Source: an uncultured Dorea sp. (GTDB lineage Bacteria > Bacillota > Clostridia > Lachnospirales > Lachnospiraceae). Taken from it: a DNA stretch of 27,369 nucleotides. The DNA is taken from the NCBI RefSeq assembly GCF_934294775.1, contig NZ_CAKRAH010000035.1:1-27369 (forward strand), written 5' to 3'. A program made the position numbers and the translations under genes. The notes under the pieces were generated by a model that was not told where the DNA came from, did not search any database, and saw only the letters and a list, made by a program, of their open reading frames with translations. Shown here one piece after another: positions 1 through 7,028 of this stretch (positions are counted from its first letter, which is position 1; every line of letters starts with the position of its first letter).

Positions 1-78
1 TCGGCTATATCCTTCCCACTACCGGGTGGATTCGGGACTTTAACCCGTTGGAAACGTGCGCCGCTAGGCGCACACAAG
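1..78. other. Unassigned structured edge sequence with a perfect hairpin
   Basis: No gene is supported here. Positions 56-73 form a perfect inverted repeat of 7 bp arms (GTGCGCC / GGCGCAC) with a 4-nt loop, and positions 23-46 contain further complementary CGGG/CCCG blocks. It lies just beyond the rplT terminator and is cut by the window edge. A plus-strand reading frame runs through it into antisense of rplT, but it has no ribosome binding site and looks like a shadow. It could be the end of a structured RNA or of a dispersed element. Confidence 0.3.
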
Positions 79-109
79 AAAAAAACACGCAGAAGAAACT
101 CCTGCGTGT
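79..109 (-). terminator. Intrinsic terminator of the infC-rpmI-rplT operon
   Basis: The arms at 102-109 and 85-92 (ACACGCAG / CTGCGTGT) form a perfect 8-bp stem. Read leftward, the stem is followed by a run of U (79-84). It lies about 20 nt after the rplT stop codon. Confidence 0.85.
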
Positions 110-129
110 CAAAATATCATTTTATAGAA

Positions 130-486
130 TTAAGCTAAAGCAGCTTTTGCAGCTTCTGCAAGTGTTGCAAATCCTTCTGCATCATTTACAGCCATCTCTG
201 CGAGCATCTTTCTGTTCATCTCGATGTTAGCTACTTTTAAGCCGTGCATGAACTTGCTGTATGACAGTCCGTTCATTCTAGCTGCAGCGTTGATACGAGC
301 GATCCAGAGCTGACGCATCTGACGTTTGCGCTGTTTTCTTCCTGCGTATGAAGATGTAAGAGCTCTCATTACAGACTGTTTTGCAACTCTGTACTGTTTA
401 GAACGTGCTCCTCTATATCCTTTTGCTAACTTTAATGTTCTGTTATGTCTTTTTTTAGCGTTTAATCCGCCTTTAATTCTTGCCAT
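130..486 (-). CDS. rplT: 50S ribosomal protein L20
   Basis: L20 binds 23S rRNA early in assembly of the large subunit and, in many bacteria, represses its own operon through the leader RNA. The 118-residue product has the usual L20 length, the very basic N-terminus (MARIKGGLNAKKRHNRTLKL) and the family core with RKQRKRQMRQLWIARINAAAR at about residues 50-70. The start has a strong ribosome binding site (AAGGAGG, 11 nt upstream). It is the last gene of the infC-rpmI-rplT operon and is followed by a terminator. Control probably works through the leader upstream of infC. Confidence 0.98.
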   Translation of the reverse strand: MARIKGGLNAKKRHNRTLKLAKGYRGARSKQYRVAKQSVMRALTSSYAGRKQRKRQMRQLWIARINAAARMNGLSYSKFMHGLKVANIEMNRKMLAEMAVNDAEGFATLAEAAKAALA

Positions 487-522
487 GTCTTATTCTTCCT
501 CCTTCACAAATTGAACCTTATC

Positions 523-720
523 TTAGAGATATGGTAATACCTTCTTCATGTTCTTTACATTAGTAGCATCAGCGATTGTTGCTTTTCTAAGATTTCTTTT
601 TCTCTTTGTAGATTTCTTAGTTAAGATATGGCTCTTGTAAGCTTTATTTCTTTTTAATTTTCCTGTACCTGTCTTTTTGAAGCGCTTTGCAGCTGCTCTA
701 TTAGTTTTAATTTTTGGCAT
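523..720 (-). CDS. rpmI: 50S ribosomal protein L35
   Basis: L35 is a small basic protein of the large ribosomal subunit. The product is 65 residues, the usual length, beginning MPKIKTNRAAAKRFKKTGTG. An in-frame ATG six codons upstream is rejected because the ribosome binding site (AAGGAGG) falls inside that extension, about 8 nt before the start chosen here. The gene sits between infC and rplT, 32 nt after infC and 36 nt before rplT, in the order universal for this operon. Confidence 0.97.
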   Translation of the reverse strand: MPKIKTNRAAAKRFKKTGTGKLKRNKAYKSHILTKKSTKRKRNLRKATIADATNVKNMKKVLPYL

Positions 721-752
721 GATATGCTCCTCCTTCAACTTGTATTGTATTT

Positions 753-1259
753 TTAACGTTTTTCAGTTAAAACCATGCTCATGCTTCTGCCTTCCATCTT
801 AGCCGGCTTTTCAATGACTGCGATGTCGCCAAGCATCTGAGCGAAATCGTCCAGAATGTGTTTACTCTGCTGAACATGTGCCATCTCACGACCTCTGAAA
901 CGCAGTGTAACCTTTACTTTGTTACCTTTGCTGATGAATTTCTTCGCATTATTCACTTTTGTATTAAGATCGTTCGTCTCAATATTTGGTGAAAGACGCA
1001 CTTCTTTTACTTCAACGGTTTTCTGTTTTTTCTTAGCTTCTTTTTCCTTTCTTGCAAGTTCATATCTGTACTTACCGTAATCAATAATCTTGCAAACAGG
1101 TGGCTGAGCCTTTGGAGCAATCTTTACAAGATCAAGATCTGCTTCCTGAGCAAGCTTCATAGCCTCTCTCGGAGTCATAATACCTAACTGATCGCCATTC
1201 TCTCCAATCACTCTAATTTCTTTGTCTCTAATCTGCCCGTTAATCATTAAATCGCTAAT
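753..1259 (-). CDS. infC: Translation initiation factor IF-3, probable AUU start
   Basis: IF-3 binds the 30S subunit, keeps it apart from 50S and checks the start codon. The product has the two IF-3 domains: the N-terminal part (INGQIRDKEIRVIGENGDQL), a lysine-rich linker near residues 75-85, and the C-terminal part ending in VIEKPAKMEGRSMSMVL. The first ATG (1245-1247) is 19 nt from the ribosome binding site GGAGGTG. An in-frame ATT at 1257-1259 is 7 nt from it and adds I-S-D-L before MINGQ, giving 168 residues. AUU starts are known for infC in E. coli and others, where IF-3 discriminates against them and so represses itself. The start is therefore inferred; the gene identity is certain. Confidence 0.95.
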   Translation of the reverse strand: MSDLMINGQIRDKEIRVIGENGDQLGIMTPREAMKLAQEADLDLVKIAPKAQPPVCKIIDYGKYRYELARKEKEAKKKQKTVEVKEVRLSPNIETNDLNTKVNNAKKFISKGNKVKVTLRFRGREMAHVQQSKHILDDFAQMLGDIAVIEKPAKMEGRSMSMVLTEKR

Positions 1260-1280
1260 TGTCGTGCACCTCCATCATAA

Positions 1281-1425
1281 AATAAAAATAAGTGAATAGT
1301 TCGAGACTATCCACTTATATATCTGTATCATCAGACCTGTTGTCAGAATCTGTATTATACTCAATATCAAACCATTAGTCACTCGCTTGTGCTACGGTGA
1401 GAGTGGATACTCTACTTTCTTTTTC
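1281..1425 (-). promoter_or_regulatory. L20-type leader with terminator and antiterminator, upstream of infC
   Basis: Read leftward, arms at 1307-1316 and 1290-1299 form a 10-bp stem (one G-U pair), followed by a U-rich stretch (1281-1289) that resembles an intrinsic terminator. An upstream segment at 1402-1409 (TATCCACT in the RNA) is perfectly complementary to the 5' arm of that terminator (1308-1315), so it can act as an antiterminator. In Firmicutes this leader position is held by the L20 leader, in which L20 binding favours termination. The assignment rests on context and on the two competing helices. Confidence 0.8.
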
Positions 1426-1441
1426 GCTTCACGCAACATCT

Positions 1442-1470
1442 AATTTATCATATCACATGTCGCCTGTCAA
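1442..1470 (-). promoter_or_regulatory. Sigma-A promoter of the infC operon
   Basis: A perfect -35 box TTGACA (complement of 1465-1470) is followed after 17 nt by a -10 like TAAATT (complement of 1442-1447). Transcription would start near 1435, just ahead of the leader structures. Confidence 0.7.
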
Positions 1471-1541
1471 CTGTTTTTTTATATTTTTTAAATATTTTAT
1501 ACAGATCTTTATACTCTCAAAATCCGCCTGTAATCTGGCAT

Positions 1542-2207
1542 TTATTCCACGATCCAGCTTTCCACATTCTGCGCGCCTGCATATTTCTCCAGATACTTCT
1601 TTCCATAATCCAGTGCTTTTTCCAGATCATCATTTCCGGAAAATGAATAGATAAGTGTCAGGACTTCTGTTGCATTTTCCGTAATCATTGCACGCTCGGA
1701 ATCACTCGTAGAACTTCCGATTGCTCCCTGTTCGTCTGCCAGTACCGGAAGGGCATCGATCTTGATCTCGTCCTTTCCGATTCCCTTATAGGTCTCGCCT
1801 TCTTTTCCGACACGGAATACCAGCTCATCTGCGATCTGTGCTGTATCGTAAGATCCCACCGAGAAGCCAGATTCAATCGAGATTAAGTTATTTACATCGA
1901 CTACGGTATTTACTTCATAGAGTCCTTTTCCCTGTCCGATACGGCGGATCAATGCTTCTGAGGATACACGGTATCTGCTTGGATCTTTTCCGAACGCCTT
2001 ATATGCTGCTCTTGATTCTTTTACATTTGGAATATCATTGATTCCGTAATCAAAGATATCATCACGCGTCTTTTTGAAAATGTCTTTCTTTAGATATTTC
2101 CATAATTCTTCGTTCTTCTTTTCGACCTTTACCTGATACTGCAGGCATCCGACTCTGGTATCCGGCCAGATGTCTTTCATTGCCTTATCGATTGTCAGAT
2201 GTTTCAT
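1542..2207 (-). CDS. B3/4 domain protein (PheT editing-domain-like)
   Basis: The 221-residue protein matches the free-standing B3/4 domain family, related to the tRNA-editing part of the phenylalanyl-tRNA synthetase beta chain. Its hallmark is the stretch FGKDPSRYRVSSEALIRR followed by GKGLYEVNTVVDVNNLIS and SIESGFSVGSYD. These proteins are thought to bind or deacylate aminoacyl-tRNA, but the substrate here is unknown. The start at 2207 is chosen for the ribosome binding site GGAGG 9 nt upstream; an in-frame extension to 2294 overlaps degV and lacks one. It follows the DegV gene by 65 nt and no terminator is visible between them, so the two are probably cotranscribed. No convincing terminator follows the stop codon. 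Confidence 0.85.
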   Translation of the reverse strand: MKHLTIDKAMKDIWPDTRVGCLQYQVKVEKKNEELWKYLKKDIFKKTRDDIFDYGINDIPNVKESRAAYKAFGKDPSRYRVSSEALIRRIGQGKGLYEVNTVVDVNNLISIESGFSVGSYDTAQIADELVFRVGKEGETYKGIGKDEIKIDALPVLADEQGAIGSSTSDSERAMITENATEVLTLIYSFSGNDDLEKALDYGKKYLEKYAGAQNVESWIVE

Positions 2208-2272
2208 AATCTTATGCCTCCTGTTTTTTTCGTGTCTTTTATGCCTTATGGAGATTTTATAAGCTCCGGTGA

Positions 2273-3178
2273 TTATCTGTGCTCTGCCATGCATACCACA
2301 GCGATCATCCCTGCACCTGTATGCCCGCCGATCACAGTTCCAAGATTATTCATCATGATGTTTGTCACGCCCATCTTCTTTTTGACGAGCTCTGCCACAT
2401 ATGCAGCATCTTCCGGACAGTTGCCGTGCGGGATCATCACCATATCCGGTGTCTTTCCTTCCGTTGCTTCGATTGCCATATCGACGATCTTATTCATCCC
2501 TTTCTTTCTGCCGCGTTCTTTCCTTATGATCTGAAGTTTTCCTTCATTATCCAGATAAATGATTGGCTTGATCTGAACCATTGTTCCAAGAACTGCTGCC
2601 GTCTTGGAGATACGGCCGCCTTTCTGAAGATGGTTCAGATCATCTACCATGAAGAAATGGCAGACTTTTAATTTATTTTCTTCTACCCACTGTGCAACTT
2701 CTTCCAGGGATTTTCCTTCTTTTTGAAGTTCCAGTGCTTTATAATCAATGAGACCTTCACCCATGCTTGCACATAGCGTATCGATCACTACGATCTTTCT
2801 CTCCGGATATTTTTCCTGCAGTTCTTCTGCCGCTATGCACATGCTGTTATATGTACCACTTAAGCCTGACGAAAATGCCAGATGTAAGATATCTTTTCCT
2901 TCTTTTAAAATTGGTTCCAGAATATCCATCGCATCCTGTGGGCTTGGCTGAGAAGTAACTGTCATCGCCCCGGCTCTTAACATGCCGTAGAATTCATCTG
3001 CTGACAGATCATACATATCACGGTAAGTCTTATCCCCGATCGTACAGTTAAGCGGAACTACTGGTATCTTTCTTTCCCACACCCAGTCTTTTGGCAGATC
3101 ACATGTACTGTTGATCGTAATTACATATTCTCCTGCCACCGGCTGCTCTTTTGGAATGCTTTGGCAACTCATATTCAT
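2273..3178 (-). CDS. DegV family fatty-acid-binding protein
   Basis: DegV proteins bind a fatty acid; in Gram-positive bacteria the related FakB proteins present it to the kinase FakA for phospholipid synthesis. Family signs are INSTCDLP near the N-terminus, TSQPSPQDAM, the ligand-loop segment SSGLSGTYNS, the block LQKGGRISK and the C-terminal GGHTGAGMIAVV. The length of 301 residues is slightly above usual because of about 17 extra N-terminal residues (MNMSCQSIPKEQPVAGE). These match a dispersed repeat described separately. Two ATGs (3178 and 3172) lie downstream of AAGGGGG; 3178 is kept but 3172 is possible. It lies 40 nt after the MATE gene with no terminator between. No FakA gene is visible in the window. 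Confidence 0.92.
   Translation of the reverse strand: MNMSCQSIPKEQPVAGEYVITINSTCDLPKDWVWERKIPVVPLNCTIGDKTYRDMYDLSADEFYGMLRAGAMTVTSQPSPQDAMDILEPILKEGKDILHLAFSSGLSGTYNSMCIAAEELQEKYPERKIVVIDTLCASMGEGLIDYKALELQKEGKSLEEVAQWVEENKLKVCHFFMVDDLNHLQKGGRISKTAAVLGTMVQIKPIIYLDNEGKLQIIRKERGRKKGMNKIVDMAIEATEGKTPDMVMIPHGNCPEDAAYVAELVKKKMGVTNIMMNNLGTVIGGHTGAGMIAVVCMAEHR
3132..3166 (-). repeat. Dispersed palindromic repeat, copy a (inside degV 5' end)
   Basis: Read leftward, this stretch contains GCCAAAGCAT and CCGGTGGCAGG, aligned with the other copies at 4596-4640, 6221-6266, 6891-6940 and 17304-17365. It is the most diverged copy and lacks the right arm GGTTCTCT. It falls within the first codons of the DegV gene. 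Confidence 0.5.
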
Positions 3179-3218
3179 TTACCCCCTTATATGATGTCCC
3201 TTTCATCTTACCATTGTC

Positions 3219-4568
3219 TTACTTATTACGCAAAACTTTTTTCATCGTAATCACAAATACAACGCTCGTCGTAAGAACGGATATCGTATCTGCGACCGGC
3301 TCTGCACGGTAGATTCCCATCACACCCATAAACTTCGGAAGGATGACCGCAAGCGGGATCAGGAGGATAATCTTACGCAAAAGTGCGATAAATAACGATA
3401 CTTTCGCCTGTCCAAGGGAGATAAATGATGTCTGGCACGCACACTGGATTCCAAAAATGGAAATTCCAAGGAAATATACCGGCATGACCTTACATGTCAG
3501 CTCCAGCAGTTCCTTATTATTGGTAAACAGCCCTGTATACACTTCCGGGAAAAAGATTGCCACACCTGCCAGCACCAGCGTTCCGGACAGACATACCAGG
3601 ATCATACGTTTCAGAGTTGCCTTCACACGGTCGATATTCCCTGCGCCGTAATTATAACTGATGACCGGCTGGATCCCCTGTGTGATTCCCTGTACCGGAA
3701 TCGTGATCAGCTGCATGATACTCATCAGGATCGACATGGAACCGACATACAGATCCCCGCCGTATTTCTGAAGTCCGGTATTCAAAGTGATCGTAACCAA
3801 ACTTTCCGTACTCTGCATGATAAATGGCGAGATTCCAAGTCCCGCGATCATCTTAATCGTTGCTCCGTTCAGATGCATATTTTTAAATGTCAGACGCATC
3901 ACGCTTTTTTCTGATGTCAGGAACCTGACTACCCATGCCGCACTTACCGCCTGGGATATGATCGTAGCCAGCGCCGCCCCTCGTACGCCAAGATGAAACA
4001 GGAAGATAAATACCGGATCCAGACAGATATTCAGTACTGCTCCGATCAGAACCGAAAACATCGCAATCTTTGCTTCTCCCTGTCCGCTGATGTATGCATT
4101 TAATCCCAATGCAAGCTGCACGAAGATGGTTCCGATCAGATAGATCGTTATATAATCTCTTGCATATGTAATCGTCGCATCACTCGCTCCAAACGCATAC
4201 AGGATCGGAGTCTTAAATACCGAGAAAAATACAGTTAATATCACCGCACACAGAACCAGAAGTCCTGCCGAATTGCCAAGGATCTGCTCTGCTTTTTGTT
4301 TGTTCTGTTTACCCAGCTGGATGGATGCAAGCGGTGCCCCGCCCATTCCGGCAAATGCACTGAACGCCGAGATCATCGTCAGTATCGGAAATGTAACCCC
4401 GACTCCTGTCAGTGCCACATCTCCATATTCCGGAATATGTCCGATGTAGATTCTGTCTACAATATTATAAAGCACATTGATAAGCTGTGCCGCCACAGAA
4501 GGAACCGCAAGTGAGAACATCAGCCTCCCAAGCGGCTCCGTGCCTAATCTTTCGTCTTTGTGATTCAT
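3219..4568 (-). CDS. MATE family multidrug/Na+ antiporter (first of two)
   Basis: A cytoplasmic-membrane exporter of the MATE family, which expels cationic drugs or other small molecules in exchange for Na+ or H+. The product from this start is 449 residues, typical for the family, with about twelve hydrophobic segments and the two-fold symmetry of MATE proteins. Typical stretches are LGTEPLGRLMFSLAVPSVAAQ at the N-terminus, VLYNIVDRIYIGH in segment 1-2, and ITQGIQPVISYNYGAG in the second half. A longer frame to 4631 exists, but its extra 21 residues are encoded by a dispersed repeat and by the 5' leader, and no ribosome binding site precedes it. The start used here has AAAGG about 11 nt upstream. 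It probably leads a transcript with DegV and the B3/4 protein. The substrate cannot be predicted. Confidence 0.93.
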   Translation of the reverse strand: MNHKDERLGTEPLGRLMFSLAVPSVAAQLINVLYNIVDRIYIGHIPEYGDVALTGVGVTFPILTMISAFSAFAGMGGAPLASIQLGKQNKQKAEQILGNSAGLLVLCAVILTVFFSVFKTPILYAFGASDATITYARDYITIYLIGTIFVQLALGLNAYISGQGEAKIAMFSVLIGAVLNICLDPVFIFLFHLGVRGAALATIISQAVSAAWVVRFLTSEKSVMRLTFKNMHLNGATIKMIAGLGISPFIMQSTESLVTITLNTGLQKYGGDLYVGSMSILMSIMQLITIPVQGITQGIQPVISYNYGAGNIDRVKATLKRMILVCLSGTLVLAGVAIFFPEVYTGLFTNNKELLELTCKVMPVYFLGISIFGIQCACQTSFISLGQAKVSLFIALLRKIILLIPLAVILPKFMGVMGIYRAEPVADTISVLTTSVVFVITMKKVLRNK

Positions 4569-4595
4569 TCGTATCGCTGCCTTTCTATATTTAAC

Positions 4596-4640
4596 ATGCA
4601 GAGAACCTGCCACCGGCAGCTTCTCTTGCATACTTTGGTA
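4596..4640 (-). repeat. Dispersed palindromic repeat, copy b (MATE 5' leader)
   Basis: The best-formed copy. In the leftward direction it starts TACCAAAGTATGCAAG and then has arms AGAGAAGCTGCC and GGCAGGTTCTCT around a GGT loop, paired at all but one position. It lies between the predicted transcription start (about 4643) and the start codon at 4568, so it should be present as a hairpin in the mRNA leader. Confidence 0.75.
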
Positions 4641-4649
4641 TTAAAAAGG

Positions 4650-4678
4650 ATTATAACATTTTTTCTTTTTTTCCACAA
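4650..4678 (-). promoter_or_regulatory. Sigma-A promoter of the MATE-degV-B3/4 group
   Basis: A perfect -10 TATAAT (complement of 4650-4655) and a -35 TTGTGG (complement of 4673-4678) are separated by 17 nt of A-rich sequence. The promoter starts just after the stop codon of the germination gene. It argues against the longer MATE frame, whose ATG would be only about 12 nt into the transcript with no ribosome binding site. Confidence 0.7.
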
Positions 4679-4681
4679 TTT

Positions 4682-6046
4682 TTATTTCAAGCTTATATGC
4701 AGATAACCCCGCCCCGACAGTGTCTTATTAAAACAGATACTGCACACCACAAGAACCGTTCCAACAGCAAATCCCCACCAGTTGAACAACGCTGTCAGCA
4801 CCAGCAGTTCCAGGCGCATGAATTTTAACGCATAGCCAAGTTCGAAATTCGGCTGTGTGTAATTGGCCACTGCAACAAATGCCATATATAACATTACTTC
4901 ACTGTTAAACCATCCCGAAGCCACAGAAAACTCTCCCATCACAAGGCCCGCGATCACACTCAGCGGCGTACTTAACATACTTGGTGTATTAAGCGCCGCA
5001 AGTCTTAGTCCGTCAATGGCGATCTCAAGCATTAATAACTGATAGATCAACGGGATATTCACTGTATCTTTTACTGCCACAAAGGCAAATACTTTCGGAA
5101 GCCAGTTCAAATTCTGCATAAAGAGCAAAAACACAGGTGTCAGGAACACGCACATCACATTGATCAGTGCCCGGGATATCTTCAGATAGACATTGGTAAG
5201 TGTTGGAAAATAGTAATCATTTGCCTCCTCGATTATATCAAAAATCGATGTCGGAAGAATCATGGCTGACGGCGAATTATCTACCAGGATCACGACTTTT
5301 CCTTCCAGAAGGCAGGCCGATGCTGTATCCGGTCTTTCAGTAAATTTGAACTTCGGAAATGGATTGTACCATTTTCTTCTGAACAGGCATTCTGCAAGAC
5401 TTTGCTGGTTCATTCTTAAGTCATCTGTCTGGATGCTCTTTATCTTGCTTCTTATATTATGAAGAAGTTCTTTATCTACACGGTCCCCCATATAACAGAT
5501 TGCCACATCTGTCCGTGAACTGTCGCCTACTTCCTGCATTTCCATGATCAGTGCCGGATGACGGATCCTGCGCCGCATCATAGCTGTATTGAATACGAGA
5601 GTCTCCACGAATCCATCCCTGGAACCGCGCAATGACTTGTCTTTATCCGGTTCTTCTACACTTCTTGCCGGATAGGTTCGGCAGTCAATTGCAATGCACG
5701 CCTGATAGCCATCGATAAATACACACGTCACACCCGATAGAAGGTTTTTAAATACCTGGTCAAAATCAAACAGCACCCCCACTTCCACGTACGGAATGCA
5801 GGCGCTTGAAAAATCCCACACATTTTCCGGCATATCTTCTGCCTTTACTTTCAGAAGTGAATCCATAATCTTAAGCATTGTATCGTCACTGTTAAAACCA
5901 TTGATAAAATAAAAAGAAGACACCCGTCCGCCGATAAAAAGATCCCTCCTGATTAAGTCAAAGCTTTCTTTTATCGGAAGTATCTGATCCATATATGCAA
6001 CGTTTTCTTCTCTTGTTTTATATATCGGAATATTTTCCCGTACCAT
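4682..6046 (-). CDS. GerA/SpoVAF-type spore germination protein
   Basis: Members of the GerA family form the A subunit of nutrient germinant receptors in the inner spore membrane; the SpoVAF branch works with the SpoVA channel. The 454-residue product has a soluble N-terminal domain with RGSRDGFVETLVFNTAMMRR at about 190-210, the block FTERPDTASACLLEGKVVIL, and then about five hydrophobic segments from the stretch ALINVMCVFLTPVFLLFM to the C-terminus. The start at 6046 has AGAGGTGA 6 nt upstream and gives the MVRENIPIYKTREENVAYM N-terminus expected for SpoVAF-like proteins. A longer frame to 6214 adds 56 residues unlike the family and would cover a sporulation promoter. It stands alone, without B or C subunits or spoVA genes in view. 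Confidence 0.88.
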   Translation of the reverse strand: MVRENIPIYKTREENVAYMDQILPIKESFDLIRRDLFIGGRVSSFYFINGFNSDDTMLKIMDSLLKVKAEDMPENVWDFSSACIPYVEVGVLFDFDQVFKNLLSGVTCVFIDGYQACIAIDCRTYPARSVEEPDKDKSLRGSRDGFVETLVFNTAMMRRRIRHPALIMEMQEVGDSSRTDVAICYMGDRVDKELLHNIRSKIKSIQTDDLRMNQQSLAECLFRRKWYNPFPKFKFTERPDTASACLLEGKVVILVDNSPSAMILPTSIFDIIEEANDYYFPTLTNVYLKISRALINVMCVFLTPVFLLFMQNLNWLPKVFAFVAVKDTVNIPLIYQLLMLEIAIDGLRLAALNTPSMLSTPLSVIAGLVMGEFSVASGWFNSEVMLYMAFVAVANYTQPNFELGYALKFMRLELLVLTALFNWWGFAVGTVLVVCSICFNKTLSGRGYLHISLK

Positions 6047-6165
6047 CTTCGTCACCTCTGCTGCCTTTTCGGATATTTTATATTTAATGATGTGAGTGCC
6101 AAAAGTAAATTTTGCCACTATCGGAACTGTCCGGTCAGTCTCTCCTGCTGTTTGTCTTTCGAGTG

Positions 6166-6194
6166 TAGTATGTCCCGTATTTGTCCCAATATAC
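6166..6194 (-). promoter_or_regulatory. Sigma-G/F-like sporulation promoter of the germination gene
   Basis: Read leftward, GTATA (complement of 6190-6194) is followed after 17 nt by CATACTA (complement of 6166-6172). This agrees with the forespore sigma-G pattern (GNATR, about 17-18 nt, CATNNTA). Transcription would start near 6159, about 110 nt before the start codon. The assignment is a motif match by eye, strengthened by the nature of the gene. Confidence 0.5.
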
Positions 6195-6220
6195 ATCCTG
6201 CAGACATTTAACAAGCTTTG

Positions 6221-6266
6221 ACATACAGAGAACCTGACACCTACAGCTTCTCTTGCATACTTAGGT
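6221..6266 (-). repeat. Dispersed palindromic repeat, copy c
   Basis: The leftward sequence runs from ACCTAAGTATGCAAG through AGAGAAGCTG and CAGGTTCTCT to GTATGT. The outer arms are fully conserved and the centre differs from copy b. It lies between the dut terminator and the germination gene. Confidence 0.7.
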
Positions 6267-6271
6267 ATAAT

Positions 6272-6328
6272 AAAAAAGAACGTTGCATTCCTTGATTTTT
6301 CCCTTTCAAGTCATGGAATGCGACGTTC
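6272..6328 (-). terminator. Intrinsic terminator of dut
   Basis: Arms at 6315-6328 and 6278-6291 form a 14-bp stem with one G-U pair and a 23-nt loop. Read leftward it ends in six U residues (6272-6277). It begins 10 nt after the dut stop codon. Confidence 0.85.
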
Positions 6329-6337
6329 CTTTTACTA

Positions 6338-6853
6338 TTATTTTGTAGTACTTCCAAATCCACCGTTTCGGATATCTTCTACGTCATCATCTTCCGTGAT
6401 TCCGTATTCCATGAAAATTCCCTGCATGAATCCGGTTCCGGCAGCGATCTCCACCGTCTTTCCTTCGTTAGTATCATTCGTGATCTTTGCGAAAATGTGT
6501 CCTTCATTGTCGGAATAATAGTAATCGCTATCGATGATTCCTACGGTGTTGTTAAGCTGCAGACGGAATTTGAATCCCAGTCCACTTCTTGGATAACACT
6601 GCAGTACCCAGTTTTCTTCCATTCTGACACGGATTCCTGTTGGGACTTTTACGGTCTCCCCCGGCTTTAACGCAATGTCTACAGGTGCGTAAAAATCATA
6701 ACCTGCGGATCCTTTTGTTGCACGCTTTGGAAGCTTTAACACTTCATATACTTCCTGGATCTTTTCATCGCCGTCCTGTCCGACCGCATCCAGATATCCT
6801 TCTTTAAACTGCTCAAAACTTACTTTTTCAAATTTTGCAATTCTTTTTGCCAT
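6338..6853 (-). CDS. dut: dUTP diphosphatase (trimeric dUTPase family)
   Basis: Hydrolyses dUTP to dUMP and pyrophosphate, keeping uracil out of DNA and feeding dTMP synthesis. The family motifs appear in order: motif 1 GSAGYDFYAP, motif 2 PRSGLGFK, motif 3 with the catalytic Asp in GIIDSDYYYSDNEGHI, motif 4 in GTGFMQGIFM and the C-terminal lid RNGGFGSTTK. The length of 171 residues is above the usual 140-150 because of an N-terminal extension of about 40 residues (MAKRIAKFEKVSFEQFKEGY) and a longer loop in motif 3 than the usual DSDYRGEI. The start at 6853 follows AGAGGA by 8 nt; the ATG seven codons further upstream lacks a site. The gene is followed by its own terminator and so appears monocistronic. 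Confidence 0.9.
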   Translation of the reverse strand: MAKRIAKFEKVSFEQFKEGYLDAVGQDGDEKIQEVYEVLKLPKRATKGSAGYDFYAPVDIALKPGETVKVPTGIRVRMEENWVLQCYPRSGLGFKFRLQLNNTVGIIDSDYYYSDNEGHIFAKITNDTNEGKTVEIAAGTGFMQGIFMEYGITEDDDVEDIRNGGFGSTTK

Positions 6854-6890
6854 ATGTTTATCCTCTTTCTTCATTTTAATCTACCGAATT

Positions 6891-6940
6891 TTGGTATACA
6901 TAGAACCTGCCACCCCCAGCTTTCCATGGATGCTTTGGCT
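6891..6940 (-). repeat. Dispersed palindromic repeat, copy d (upstream of dut)
   Basis: Leftward it reads GTAGCCAAAGCAT, then GGAAAGCTGGGGGTGGCAGG, then TTCTATGTATACC. It is close to copies b and e but its left arm is degenerate. It lies about 38 nt before the dut start, in the leader or promoter region; I see no clear promoter for dut. Confidence 0.6.
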
Positions 6941-6971
6941 ACCGGCAGCTCCTTTACGAACGTATAGCGAC

Positions 6972-7008
6972 AAAAAAACACAGCCTTTAAAACTGTGTTT
7001 TTTACCGG
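6972..7008 (-). terminator. Intrinsic terminator of the tryptophan transporter operon
   Basis: Complementary arms AAAAACACAG and CTGTGTTTTT surround a 9-nt loop, with T runs on both sides, so it could work in both directions. It starts about 20 nt after the stop codon of the ATPase gene. Confidence 0.75.
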
Positions 7009-7028
7009 CATATTCAGTATAACATCTT

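Noticed and set aside
48..230. Plus-strand frame of 60 codons at the left edge
   Set aside because: It passes through the rplT terminator and antisense of rplT and has no ribosome binding site.
4569..4631. N-terminal extension of the first MATE protein
   Set aside because: Encoded by the dispersed repeat and leader, starts about 12 nt after the predicted transcription start and lacks a ribosome binding site; the family N-terminus fits the start at 4568.
6047..6214. N-terminal extension of the germination protein
   Set aside because: No family similarity, covers the sporulation promoter, and the start at 6046 has a good ribosome binding site.
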